Below are positions 44,191 through 52,905 of a stretch of DNA of 64,000 nt, piece by piece. The DNA is taken from positions 1-64,000 of the forward strand of contig NZ_KE383814.1 in NCBI RefSeq assembly GCF_000422285.1, read 5' to 3'. The position numbers and the translations under genes were made by a program. Source of the DNA: Desulfatiglans anilini DSM 4660. GTDB taxonomy: Bacteria; Desulfobacterota; DSM-4660; Desulfatiglandales; Desulfatiglandaceae. Below the pieces are notes generated by a model, which ran no database searches, was not told the DNA's origin, and saw nothing but the letters and a program-made list of their open reading frames with translations. The stretch's first letter is position 1. Each line of letters opens with the position of its first letter.

Positions 44191-45417
44191 ATGTTTTTCG
44201 AGCTTTTCCTCGGGCTCCGCTATCTGCGGACGAAGCGCAAGGAGCGATTCATCTCCGTCATCTCGGTCATTTCCATGGTGGGCGTAATGGTGGGCGTCAT
44301 GGCGCTCATCGTGGTCCTGTCGGTGATGAACGGTTTCCGCGAGGACCTGCTCGGGAAGATACTCGGGGTCAACTCCCATGTCCTGCTCTTCAGCTACGAC
44401 GGCCCCTTCGACGGACACGAGGCTGTTCAGAAAGGGGTGGAGGAGGTGCCCGGCGTCATGGCGGCGACGCCGTTCATCTACAGCCAGGTGATGGTGAACC
44501 ATCGCGGCAACGCCTCGGGCGCCATCCTGCGGGGAATCGACACGGCCACCGCCGGAAGGGTGGTCGCGATCCCCGACATGATCCGCGGAGGATCCGTGGA
44601 TCAGCTCGATCCCGCGCCCGGCGAACCGCCGGGGATCGTAATCGGGAAGGAACTTGCACGCCAGCTGGGCGCCCTGACTGGCGACGTGGTCTCGGTTCTT
44701 TCGCCGGAGGGCAAGCTCACCCCGCTCGGGCGCGCGCCCAACACCCGGGAATACCGTCTGGTCGGCATCTTCGATTCGGGCATGTATGAATACGATGCTT
44801 CCATGGTGTATGTGTCTCTTTCCGAGGCGCAGGATCTGCTCGGAATCGGTGCCAAGGTGACGGGCCTGGAATTGAAGGTCGAGGACCCCGATCAATCCGA
44901 CCGGCTGGCCCGGGAGGTGCAGTCCGCCGTGGGCCCTCCCTATTGGACGAAAGACTGGAAGCAGATGAACAGGAGCCTCTTTGCGGCATTGAAACTCGAA
45001 AAACTGACCATGTTCATCATCCTGACCATGATTGTCCTGGTGGGGGCCCTCAATATCATCAGCACCCTCGTAATGGTGGTGATGGAGAAGACCAAGGATG
45101 TGGCGATCCTGAGGGCGATGGGCGCCTCGGCACGCAGCATCATGGCGATCTTCATGCTGCAGGGATTGCTTGTCGGTCTGGTAGGAACGGTCGTGGGCCT
45201 GGCTGCCGGACTCGGGTTGTGCGAACTCCTCGGGCGATACCAATTCATCGACCTGCCCGCGGATGTCTACTACATATCCAAGCTTCCGGTTCTGGTCCAG
45301 CCGGGAGACGTCCTGTTCGTAGCCGGCGCGGCGGTGATGATCTCTTTCCTCGCGACGGTCTACCCATCCTGGCACGCATCACGCCTGAACCCCATCCATG
45401 CCATTCGCTATGAATAG
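44191..45417 (+). CDS. lolC: Lipoprotein-releasing ABC transporter permease LolC/LolE
   Basis: Inner-membrane permease of 408 residues. The first membrane helix is at ~20-45 (ISVISMVGVMVGVMALIVVLSVMNGF), a large periplasmic domain follows (~50-270), and three C-terminal helices end at YPSWHASRLNPIHAIRYE. With LolD it extracts mature lipoproteins from the inner membrane for LolA. Only one permease gene is present, so it probably works as a homodimer (LolF-like) instead of LolC/LolE. Confidence 0.92.
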   Translation: MFFELFLGLRYLRTKRKERFISVISVISMVGVMVGVMALIVVLSVMNGFREDLLGKILGVNSHVLLFSYDGPFDGHEAVQKGVEEVPGVMAATPFIYSQVMVNHRGNASGAILRGIDTATAGRVVAIPDMIRGGSVDQLDPAPGEPPGIVIGKELARQLGALTGDVVSVLSPEGKLTPLGRAPNTREYRLVGIFDSGMYEYDASMVYVSLSEAQDLLGIGAKVTGLELKVEDPDQSDRLAREVQSAVGPPYWTKDWKQMNRSLFAALKLEKLTMFIILTMIVLVGALNIISTLVMVVMEKTKDVAILRAMGASARSIMAIFMLQGLLVGLVGTVVGLAAGLGLCELLGRYQFIDLPADVYYISKLPVLVQPGDVLFVAGAAVMISFLATVYPSWHASRLNPIHAIRYE

Positions 45418-45449
45418 GCCGCGTGAGAACCGCCCTCAGGAGTCCCGGT

Positions 45450-46112
45450 TTGCTTGTTCTAAGAGATATCTACAAATCGTTCGAGCATCACGGTAAACGC
45501 ATCGCCATTTTGAATGGAGTGGATCTCAGGCTCGAAGCAGGCGAGTCTCTGGCGGTCATGGGGGCATCGGGCGTCGGGAAATCCACTCTGCTCCACATGA
45601 TGGGAAGCCTCGATCCGCCCACCCGCGGAGAGGTCAGGTTCAATGGGGTGGACGTCTACGGGATGGATGAAGCGTCCCTCTGCAGATTCCGGAACAGGGA
45701 AATCGGATTCGTTTTTCAGTTTCACCATCTTTTGCCCGAACTGAACGCACTCGAGAACGTCATGATGCCCGCTCTCATCGCGAGGGTGCCGAGGTCGCGC
45801 TCTGTTGGACTGGGCATTGAAGCGCTCGGGAAGGTCGGCTTGACCGAGCGGCTGGACCACCGCGCGGGGGAGCTTTCCGGCGGTGAGCAGCAGCGGGTCG
45901 CCATTGCAAGGGCGCTCCTGATGGAGCCCAAGTTGATCCTGGCCGACGAGCCGACCGGGAATTTGGATGTCCAGACCGGCGAGGATGTGTCCGAGCTTTT
46001 GGTCCGTTTGAATCGGGAAGAAGGCATGGCCATGGTCATTGTGACCCATAACCGGAGGTTGGCGGATAAGATGTCGAGGCGGATGGAGATCGTCAATGGG
46101 AAGATTTGCTGA
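45450..46112 (+). CDS. lolD: Lipoprotein-releasing ABC transporter ATPase LolD
   Basis: ATPase of 220 residues. Walker A is MGASGVGKST, the signature LSGGEQQR, Walker B LILADEPTGNLD, and VTHN the switch. I start it at TTG 45450: AGGAG lies 7 nt upstream, and LLVLRDIYKSF matches where LolD proteins begin. A GTG at 45423 in the same frame has no ribosome-binding site. It partners the LolC/E-type permease 32 nt upstream and overlaps no gene if bamA starts at 46126. Confidence 0.9.
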   Translation: MLVLRDIYKSFEHHGKRIAILNGVDLRLEAGESLAVMGASGVGKSTLLHMMGSLDPPTRGEVRFNGVDVYGMDEASLCRFRNREIGFVFQFHHLLPELNALENVMMPALIARVPRSRSVGLGIEALGKVGLTERLDHRAGELSGGEQQRVAIARALLMEPKLILADEPTGNLDVQTGEDVSELLVRLNREEGMAMVIVTHNRRLADKMSRRMEIVNGKIC

Positions 46113-46125
46113 GGGGATTTTCGGG

Positions 46126-48831
46126 ATGCTGAAGTCGGCCGGGATCTGCAGCAGGAATGCTGGCTTTGTCAAGGTGCTCCGTCTTGTTTTTGTTCTGGCG
46201 GCGTTGATGCCGCTGGCCTCGCCGGTGCTGGCGAGCGATGGGGATGGGAAGGTGGCGGTCCTGCCGTTCAGGGTCTATGCCGATGCATCGCTGCAGCATC
46301 TTCAGACGGGGCTCCAGAGCATGATCCGTGAACGCATCGCTGTCCGGGGGCTTGAGGTCCTCGGCACGGATGCGGTCAACCGGCATCCGGGGGTCTTCGA
46401 CATGCCCTTGAGCGCTGAGGCCCTCGCCCGTGCGGGCATGCAGCTGGGCGTCCGATATGTGGTCGCCGGGAGCCTCACCCAGATCGGAGAGCGCATCAGC
46501 ATCGATGCCAAGATTTTGGATACAGCCAAACCCGATGCCCCCGCGCTGATCTACATGGTCGCCGACAACGTGAACGCTGTGCCGGATACGACGGACGGCC
46601 TCGCCAAGAGCATCTACAACCAGATCACAGGCGCCGTGCAGGTGGATTCCTTGGTGGTGAGAGGCAATCAGCGGGTCGAGAGCGCCGCCGTTCTGGCGAA
46701 TGTGGCGACGCGCAAGGGAAGTACGCTGGACTACGCCGAGCTGGACAAGGACCTGCGCAATATCTACAAGATGGGGTTTTTCACCGATGTCAAGATCGAG
46801 ACAGAGGACGGCCCCAACGGCAAGATCGTCGTATTCGTGGTGACGGAGAAACCATCGATCGGCAAGATCGTTTTCGAAGGCAATAAAAAGGTGAATTCGG
46901 AGGACCTGACCAAGGAGATCGGCATCCGCGCCTTTTCGATCCTCGACGAAACGGCGATCAAACAGAGCATCAACCGGCTTGCGGAATTCTATCGGAAGAA
47001 AGGATATTACAACATCGCTCTGGATTACCGGATCGAGTCGCTCCCCGGCAATCAGGTGCAGTTGACCTATCTGGTGGATGAAAAAGAGAAGGTCTACATC
47101 AAGAAAATCGCCTTCACCGGAAACACCTACTACAAGGACGGGGATCTGAAGGATCTCATGGAAACAAGCGAAAAGGGCTGGTTTTCATGGGTGACGGATT
47201 CCGGTGTCCTGGACGAGAAGAAGCTCGAGTTCGATACGCACAAGCTGACCGCCTCCTACCATAACCAAGGGTTCATCAAGGCGCGCGTCGGGCAGCCAAG
47301 GATCGCTTATGACGAGAAGCTGGAGGGGCTTCAGGTGACGATCGACATCTTCGAGGGCGAACGGTACAAGGTCAACGAGGTCGGCGTCGAGGGCGAGATG
47401 ATCCGGCCCGAGGAGGAATTGTTGAACCGGGTTGCCATCGGCAAAGAGCCTTATTTCAACCGGGAGGTCGTGCGCAAAGACATCCTGAGCCTGGTGGATG
47501 TTTACAACGATGAAGGCTTCGCCTATGCGGAGGTTACGCCCCTGACCGCGGAAAACGATGCCGAGCACCTCGTCAATGTGACCTACCGGATCACGAAAGG
47601 ACCCAAGGTGCGCTTCGAGCGAATCGATATCTCGGGCAACACGATCACGCGCGACAAGGTCATCCGGCGGGAGCTCGAGGTGGTGGAAGGCGAGGTCTTC
47701 AGCGGGAGGAATCTGAAGCGGAGCAACGAAAATCTGAACCGTCTCGGCTACTTCGAAAACGTAGAGGTCAAGACCGAAAAGGGGACCGAGGAGGATCAGA
47801 TGGTCCTGGATATCAAGGTCAAGGAGCGTCCGACCGGGTCTTTCAGCTTTGGAGGCGGCTACAGTTCGGTCGACAGCGCCTTTGTCGCGTTTCAGATCGC
47901 GCAGGAAAACTTTATGGGGTACGGCCAGAAACTGTCCGCCTCGGTCAGGCTCGGCGGCATTTCGACCGAGTTCGATGTTCGCTTCGTGGAGCCATGGTTC
48001 CTGGACAAACCGCTCTCTCTCGGGGTGGATGCCTATAAATGGGATCGGGAGTGGGACGAATACGACAAGGACAGCCTCGGCGGAAACGTTTCGTTGGGGT
48101 TTCCCGTGAAGCTCGACAGTTATACGCGCGGGTTCGTCCAGTATACCTACGATGACGCCAATATCACCGATGTGGCGGAGGACGCGGCTTTTATCATAAA
48201 GGACATGGAGGGCAGGAATCTTACGAGCAGTCTTACGTTAGGGCTCAAACGCGACTCCCGCGACAAGCCCTGGGACACGTCCCGGGGTTCGGTGAACAGC
48301 CTCTCTGTGGAGTGGGCCGGCCCGCCGCTCGGGGGGGATGTCGCCTTCACGAAATACGTCGCCAGGTCCGCCTGGTACTTCCCGATGCCGTGGTCCACGG
48401 TCCTGCTCCTGCAGGGCCGTTGGGGGTATATCCAGGATCGCCCCAGCGACGGAAAGTTGCCCGTCTACCAGAAGTTCTTTCTTGGCGGCATCAATACGAT
48501 CCGCGGCTTTGACTACGGGGATGTGTCGCCGTGGGATCCTGTGACCTGGGATCGGATCGGCGGTGAAAGGGAGATGGTCTACAATGTGGAATACCGTTTC
48601 CCGCTCATCAAGGAGCAGGGCGTCGTAGGGCTTGTCTTTTTCGACGCCGGTAATGTCTGGACGGATTACGAGCCCAGCGAGAACGTGAGCGGTCTCCGGA
48701 CCTCGGCGGGTGTAGGCGTCAGGTGGTACTCGCCCATGGGGCCGCTCCGTTTGGAGTACGGCAAGAATCTCGACCCGCAGAGGGACGAGGAATCCGGCAA
48801 GTGGGAGTTTTCGGTCGGCGGGCTTTTCTAG
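46126..48831 (+). CDS. bamA: Outer-membrane protein assembly factor BamA with extra N-terminal domain
   Basis: Outer-membrane protein of 901 residues (E. coli 810). Signal peptide (~1-36, ending SPVLAS), then an extra domain of ~130 residues beginning KVAVLPFRVYAD that resembles the TolB/FlgT-type N-terminal fold. Five POTRA repeats follow from about VDSLVVRGNQRVES to ~550, then a 16-strand barrel. The lid-lock motif is visible as FLGGINTIRGFDYG, and the C-terminus WEFSVGGLF ends in aromatic Phe for recognition. The ATG at 46126 has GAGGGG upstream; an ATG at 46096 inside lolD is possible. It inserts barrel proteins. Next genes are skp and lpx, the usual neighbours. Confidence 0.94.
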   Translation: MLKSAGICSRNAGFVKVLRLVFVLAALMPLASPVLASDGDGKVAVLPFRVYADASLQHLQTGLQSMIRERIAVRGLEVLGTDAVNRHPGVFDMPLSAEALARAGMQLGVRYVVAGSLTQIGERISIDAKILDTAKPDAPALIYMVADNVNAVPDTTDGLAKSIYNQITGAVQVDSLVVRGNQRVESAAVLANVATRKGSTLDYAELDKDLRNIYKMGFFTDVKIETEDGPNGKIVVFVVTEKPSIGKIVFEGNKKVNSEDLTKEIGIRAFSILDETAIKQSINRLAEFYRKKGYYNIALDYRIESLPGNQVQLTYLVDEKEKVYIKKIAFTGNTYYKDGDLKDLMETSEKGWFSWVTDSGVLDEKKLEFDTHKLTASYHNQGFIKARVGQPRIAYDEKLEGLQVTIDIFEGERYKVNEVGVEGEMIRPEEELLNRVAIGKEPYFNREVVRKDILSLVDVYNDEGFAYAEVTPLTAENDAEHLVNVTYRITKGPKVRFERIDISGNTITRDKVIRRELEVVEGEVFSGRNLKRSNENLNRLGYFENVEVKTEKGTEEDQMVLDIKVKERPTGSFSFGGGYSSVDSAFVAFQIAQENFMGYGQKLSASVRLGGISTEFDVRFVEPWFLDKPLSLGVDAYKWDREWDEYDKDSLGGNVSLGFPVKLDSYTRGFVQYTYDDANITDVAEDAAFIIKDMEGRNLTSSLTLGLKRDSRDKPWDTSRGSVNSLSVEWAGPPLGGDVAFTKYVARSAWYFPMPWSTVLLLQGRWGYIQDRPSDGKLPVYQKFFLGGINTIRGFDYGDVSPWDPVTWDRIGGEREMVYNVEYRFPLIKEQGVVGLVFFDAGNVWTDYEPSENVSGLRTSAGVGVRWYSPMGPLRLEYGKNLDPQRDEESGKWEFSVGGLF

Positions 48832-48884
48832 GGATGGAAAAGACAAATCCGCCGGAGCAGTTCAAATTGTAAGGAGGGTGACGT

Positions 48885-49418
48885 ATGACTGGTCTGAAGA
48901 GAAGGTTTGGCTTGGTGGGCGCCTTACTGTGTGTGCTGATGTGGCATGCCGGAGCGATGGCTGCGAATGGCAACAAAATAGGTGTCGTCGATCTCCAGCG
49001 GTGTATTCAGGAGACTGATGAAGGAAAGAAGATCTATCAGGAGCTGAAAACGAAGAAGGATGAGATGCAGAGGCGTCTGGACGAGAAGCAGGACGAAATC
49101 TTGCGGTTGAAGGAAGAGCTCGAAAAGCAAAGCATGATGCTGAGCGTGGATGCCAAGGAGGACAAGCAGAAGGAATTCGAGCGCAAAGGGCGGGAATTCA
49201 AATATATGTATGACGATTTGAGCGAAGAAATGAGGAAGGCCGAAGCCGAGGCCAAGAAGGACATCCTCCAGGATCTGGAAACGGTCGTAACGCGGATAGG
49301 GGAGAACGATAAATATCAGATGATCTTCGAGAGGCGCAGCTCCGGCATCATGTTTATCGACAACGCTGTCGATATCACGGACGAAGTCATCAAGGCCTAT
49401 AACCAGATGAAGAGATAG
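48885..49418 (+). CDS. skp: Periplasmic chaperone Skp/OmpH
   Basis: Exported protein of 177 residues. Signal peptide (~1-25, ending GAMAAN), then IGVVDLQRCIQETDEGKKIYQEL, the usual start of mature Skp, and long charged helices (~45-130) that form the tentacles. It holds unfolded outer-membrane proteins on the way to BamA. The ATG follows AAGGAGGG. It sits between bamA and lpxD, the standard order. Confidence 0.92.
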   Translation: MTGLKRRFGLVGALLCVLMWHAGAMAANGNKIGVVDLQRCIQETDEGKKIYQELKTKKDEMQRRLDEKQDEILRLKEELEKQSMMLSVDAKEDKQKEFERKGREFKYMYDDLSEEMRKAEAEAKKDILQDLETVVTRIGENDKYQMIFERRSSGIMFIDNAVDITDEVIKAYNQMKR

Positions 49419-49560
49419 ACGCATCGGATGCCGTGCAGAAAAGGTTTTTTCGGCGTTTGCCGGGGCTGGCTGCGGCGTTCGGGCCGGGGCGATGGTCCGG
49501 GGCCGGCCAGGATATACAGTGAAGGGTGTTTCAGGACAGCATGCAGATAGGAGCGGCGAT

Positions 49561-50598
49561 TTGCAGATAGAGGTCAATGAGATTGCGCGCCGGGTAGAAG
49601 GGCGCGTCTGCGGGGATGGCGCGCGTGTCGTTACGGGAATCCAGGCTCTCGACGCGGCGAAAGAAAGCGACATCAGCTTCTTCGCCGACGTCCGCTATGC
49701 CGATGCGCTTGCCCATACCAGGGCCGGGGCGGTCATCGTGCGCGAAGAGACGGCCGGATTCGAAGGGCCTCAGGTCATCGTCGCGAATCCGCAGGTGGCT
49801 TACGCCAAGGTCGCGTCGCTGTTTCAGAGGCCGCTGCCCCGGCATCCCGGCGTCAGCCCGGAGGCTTGCATCCATTCGTCTGCGCAAATCGGACCCGGGG
49901 CATCCATCCACCCGCTTGTTTTTGTCGGGGAAGGGGCCGTCGTCGGGGAGGATGCGGTGCTCTTTCCGGGGGTCTACGTCGGGGCGCGGGCGCGCATCGG
50001 GGCTCGGACCGTTCTGCATCCGAATGTCAGTGTTCTGCATGACTGCATTGTCGGGAACGATGTGATCGTGCATGCCGGAACGGTGATCGGGAGCGACGGC
50101 TTCGGCTATGTGCGGGACGGCGGTCATTCGGTGAAGATCCCGCAGATCGGCATCGTCCAGATCGATGACCAGGTCGAGATCGGAGCCAACAACTGTATCG
50201 ACCGGGCCGCCCTTGGAAGGACGTGGATCCGGCAGGGGGTCAAAACCGACAATCTGGTGCAGATCGCGCACAACGTGGTGATCGGGGAAGGGAGTCTTGT
50301 GGTGGCCCAGGCGGGGATCTCCGGCAGCGTGAAGATCGGGCGGGGCGTTGTCCTCGGCGGACAGGTCGGGATCGCAGACCACCTCGAGATCGGAGACGGC
50401 GCCAGGGTGGCTTCCCAGAGCGGTGTCATGCGGTCCATCGAGCCGGGCGAGGCCGTCAACGGATCGCCGGCGATGCCGCACCGGCAGTTCATGCGGATGG
50501 CGGCCTTGACGGCGCGGCTGCCTCAACTGAATGAGCGCGTCAAGAAACTCGAAAAAATGATCGAGGCGCTTGCTCCGTTCGTGAAAGAAAGGACATGA
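49561..50598 (+). CDS. lpxD: UDP-3-O-acylglucosamine N-acyltransferase LpxD
   Basis: Third enzyme of lipid A synthesis, 345 residues. N-terminal uridine-binding domain (EIARRVEGRVCGDG, residues ~5-100), then left-handed beta-helix hexapeptide repeats (~105-310) with the catalytic His likely in DNLVQIAHNVVIGEG, and a C-terminal helix. I start it at TTG 49561: AGGAG lies 7 nt upstream, and the N-terminus then matches LpxD. An ATG at 49492 gives an unrelated 23-residue extension. fabZ follows 3 nt later. Confidence 0.92.
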   Translation: MQIEVNEIARRVEGRVCGDGARVVTGIQALDAAKESDISFFADVRYADALAHTRAGAVIVREETAGFEGPQVIVANPQVAYAKVASLFQRPLPRHPGVSPEACIHSSAQIGPGASIHPLVFVGEGAVVGEDAVLFPGVYVGARARIGARTVLHPNVSVLHDCIVGNDVIVHAGTVIGSDGFGYVRDGGHSVKIPQIGIVQIDDQVEIGANNCIDRAALGRTWIRQGVKTDNLVQIAHNVVIGEGSLVVAQAGISGSVKIGRGVVLGGQVGIADHLEIGDGARVASQSGVMRSIEPGEAVNGSPAMPHRQFMRMAALTARLPQLNERVKKLEKMIEALAPFVKERT

Positions 50599-50601
50599 TC
50601 G

Positions 50602-51048
50602 ATGGATTTGCCGCTCGTTTACGAAGACATCATCCAGATTTTACCGCATCGTTACCCGTTCCTGCTCGTGGACCGGATCACCGAACTCGAGCCCGGCAAG
50701 CGGATTGTGGGTTACAAGAATGTGACGGCCAACGAGCCGTTTTTTCAAGGGCATTTCCCGGGCAAGCCGATCATGCCGGGGGTGCTGATCGTCGAGGCCA
50801 TGGCCCAGACCGGCGGTGTGCTCGCCGGATGCTCCGCCGCAGAAGAAGGAGCGGCAAAGGGATTCGATCAAGTCTTCTTTATGGCCCTCGACAAGGTGAA
50901 GTTTCGCCGCCCGGTGGTTCCGGGGGATCAACTGCGCTTCGAGGTGGAGGCCCTGCGGGCCGGTTCGCGCGTCTGGAAGCTGGCGGGGAAGGCCTTCGTC
51001 GGTGAAGTTCTGGCGGCCGAGGCGGAGATGACGGCGAGCGTCAGCTGA
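50602..51048 (+). CDS. fabZ: 3-hydroxyacyl-ACP dehydratase FabZ
   Basis: Hot-dog-fold dehydratase of 148 residues. Catalytic His51 in [11 protein letters not shown] and Glu65 in [11 protein letters not shown] are present, with the family start [14 protein letters not shown]. It dehydrates 3-hydroxyacyl-ACP and thus competes with LpxA and LpxD for the same acyl donors, which explains its place in the lpx operon. Confidence 0.95.
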   Translation: MDLPLVYEDIIQILPHRYPFLLVDRITELEPGKRIVGYKNVTANEPFFQGHFPGKPIMPGVLIVEAMAQTGGVLAGCSAAEEGAAKGFDQVFFMALDKVKFRRPVVPGDQLRFEVEALRAGSRVWKLAGKAFVGEVLAAEAEMTASVS

Positions 51049-51115
51049 GGCCCAGGGGCCGGACTGGAAAAGGAAGACATCATCGCTTCAGGAGGGGCGG
51101 AAGAAAAGAATTCTC

Positions 51116-51889
51116 ATGAACATACATCCTACCGCAGTCATAAGCGCGGGGGCCGAGCTGGGAACCGATGTGTCGGTCGGCCCCTATTCCACGATTGGGC
51201 CGCATGTCCTTGTCGGTGACAGGACCGAGATCGGGGCCCACGTGGTCATCGAGGGTCATACGTATATCGGCCGGGACAATCGGATCTATCCCTTTTCCTC
51301 CATCGGGACAGCACCCCAGGATATCGGATACCGGGGGGAAGACACCCGCCTCAATATCGGCGACAAGAACGTCATCCGCGAATATGTGACGATCCACCGG
51401 GCGACCACCAAGCAGCACTGGGAAACGATCCTCGGGGACCAGAATTATGTGATGGCCTATGCGCATATCGCCCATGACTGCATTCTCGGGAACAATGTGA
51501 TCATGTCCAACGTCGCCACACTGGCAGGGCATATCACGGTAGGGGATCACGCCATCCTGGGCGGGTTGGTCGCGGTGCACCAGTTCGTGAGGATCGGGGA
51601 CTACGCGTTTCTGGGCGGCAAATCGGGCATCGACCGGGACGTCCCGCCGTTCATGATCACCGCCGGCGAGCGCGCCCGCCTCTATGGGATCAACCGCAAG
51701 GGGCTGGCGCGGATGGGTTTCAGCCGCGAAGTGATCGACGGTCTCAAGAAGGCCTATCAGATCATCTGGCGGGAGAAGCGCAGGTTCGAGGAGGGGATTC
51801 GGGCGGTCCGTGAACAGATTCCTTCTTTCCCGGAGCTGGAGATGTTGCTGAATTTCTTCGAGGGCTCGAAGCGGGGTATTTTGCGTTGA
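51116..51889 (+). CDS. lpxA: UDP-N-acetylglucosamine acyltransferase LpxA
   Basis: First enzyme of lipid A synthesis, 257 residues. Hexapeptide beta-helix (~1-185) with IHPTAVISAGAELG at the start, the catalytic His expected in NYVMAYAHIAHDC, and HQFVRIGDYAFLGGKSGIDRDVPPFM before the C-terminal helices. Start at ATG 51116 with GGAGGGGCGG a little upstream. Chain-length and substrate preference (GlcNAc or its 3-amino analogue) cannot be read with confidence. Confidence 0.94.
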   Translation: MNIHPTAVISAGAELGTDVSVGPYSTIGPHVLVGDRTEIGAHVVIEGHTYIGRDNRIYPFSSIGTAPQDIGYRGEDTRLNIGDKNVIREYVTIHRATTKQHWETILGDQNYVMAYAHIAHDCILGNNVIMSNVATLAGHITVGDHAILGGLVAVHQFVRIGDYAFLGGKSGIDRDVPPFMITAGERARLYGINRKGLARMGFSREVIDGLKKAYQIIWREKRRFEEGIRAVREQIPSFPELEMLLNFFEGSKRGILR

Positions 51890-51986
51890 GCCTGGATCGG
51901 AGGCGTTTCGAGGAAAAGGAAGAAGACCCGGCAACGGGTTTCGGAAAGTTGGGCGCAAGCGGCGTTCGACTGTGGAGAGGATGGTC

Positions 51987-52826
51987 ATGAGCGAAGAACC
52001 CGCCTCGGTGATCGGGATCATCGCCGGGGGCGGCCGGTTCCCGATCATGGCCGCCGCAGCCGCCAGAGAAAAGGGGTTGAAGGTGATCGCCGTCGCCCAC
52101 TTGGGCGAGACGGATCCGGCTCTCGAGGCCGCGGCGGACGAGATTGTCTGGGTGAAGCTCGGTCAGCTCGGGCAGGTGATCAAGGCCCTGAAGGGGCACA
52201 ACGTGCGGCAGGCCCTGATGGCCGGCACGATCACCAAGCGGCGGATGTTCGAGGGGATCAGGCCCGACCTCCGCGGCCTGGCGCTTGCCTCGAAGCTTGC
52301 CCTCTTTCACGACGACGATATCCTGCGGGCGGTGTCGCGCGAGTTTGCGAAGGACGGCATCGAGATCGTGCCCTCGACCGCGTTTCTGCCGGGCCTGGTG
52401 GCGCCGGGCGGATGCCTGACGCGCCGGAAACTCTCCCGGGGGGAACTCGAAGACGTGCGCTGCGGATGGCGGATCGCCAAGGAGCTCGGGCGGCTCGACA
52501 TCGGCCAGTGTGTGGTTGTGAGGGAGAAGGCCGTTCTGGCGGTCGAGGCCATCGACGGGACGGATGCTACGATCCGCCGGGGAGGGGTGATCGCCGGTGA
52601 GAAGGCGGTGGTGGTGAAGGTCTCCAAGCCCACGCAGGATCTGCGCTTCGATATGCCGACGGTGGGTCTTCAGACGATCGAGCTGATGGCCGAATTCCGG
52701 GCGGCCGTCCTGGCGGTGGAGGCAGGGAAGACCTTGATGTTCGACCGCGAGGCGATGATTGCAAAGGCGGAGAAAGCGGGTATCAAGATCGTTTCGTTCG
52801 AGGCCGGGGAGATGGACCAGGCGTGA
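51987..52826 (+). CDS. lpxI: UDP-2,3-diacylglucosamine pyrophosphatase LpxI
   Basis: Enzyme of 279 residues of the LpxI family (formerly DUF1009), which replaces LpxH in alphaproteobacteria and many deltaproteobacteria. It has IGIIAGGGRFPIMAA at the N-terminus, AGTITKRRMF in the first domain, and the LpxI core FLPGLVAPGGCLTRRKLSRGE and DIGQCVVVREKAVLAVEAIDGTDATIRRGG in the second. It hydrolyses UDP-2,3-diacylglucosamine to lipid X. The ATG at 51987 has GAGAGG upstream; two earlier in-frame starts at 51972 and 51981 are possible. Confidence 0.9.
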   Translation: MSEEPASVIGIIAGGGRFPIMAAAAAREKGLKVIAVAHLGETDPALEAAADEIVWVKLGQLGQVIKALKGHNVRQALMAGTITKRRMFEGIRPDLRGLALASKLALFHDDDILRAVSREFAKDGIEIVPSTAFLPGLVAPGGCLTRRKLSRGELEDVRCGWRIAKELGRLDIGQCVVVREKAVLAVEAIDGTDATIRRGGVIAGEKAVVVKVSKPTQDLRFDMPTVGLQTIELMAEFRAAVLAVEAGKTLMFDREAMIAKAEKAGIKIVSFEAGEMDQA

Positions 52827-52905
52827 TTCGGCCACGTATAGACGTCTGGTGGCGGTCTCCTCGCGGCCGCGTTGCACATAGGATCGAAGGGAGGTTCGTC
52901 TCATC

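Noticed and set aside
42409-45375. 988-residue open frame on the minus strand opposite lysS, lolC
   Set aside because: Both lysS and lolC on the plus strand have complete family motifs. The opposite frame is His/Arg/Asp-rich as expected for a shadow of GC-rich coding sequence.
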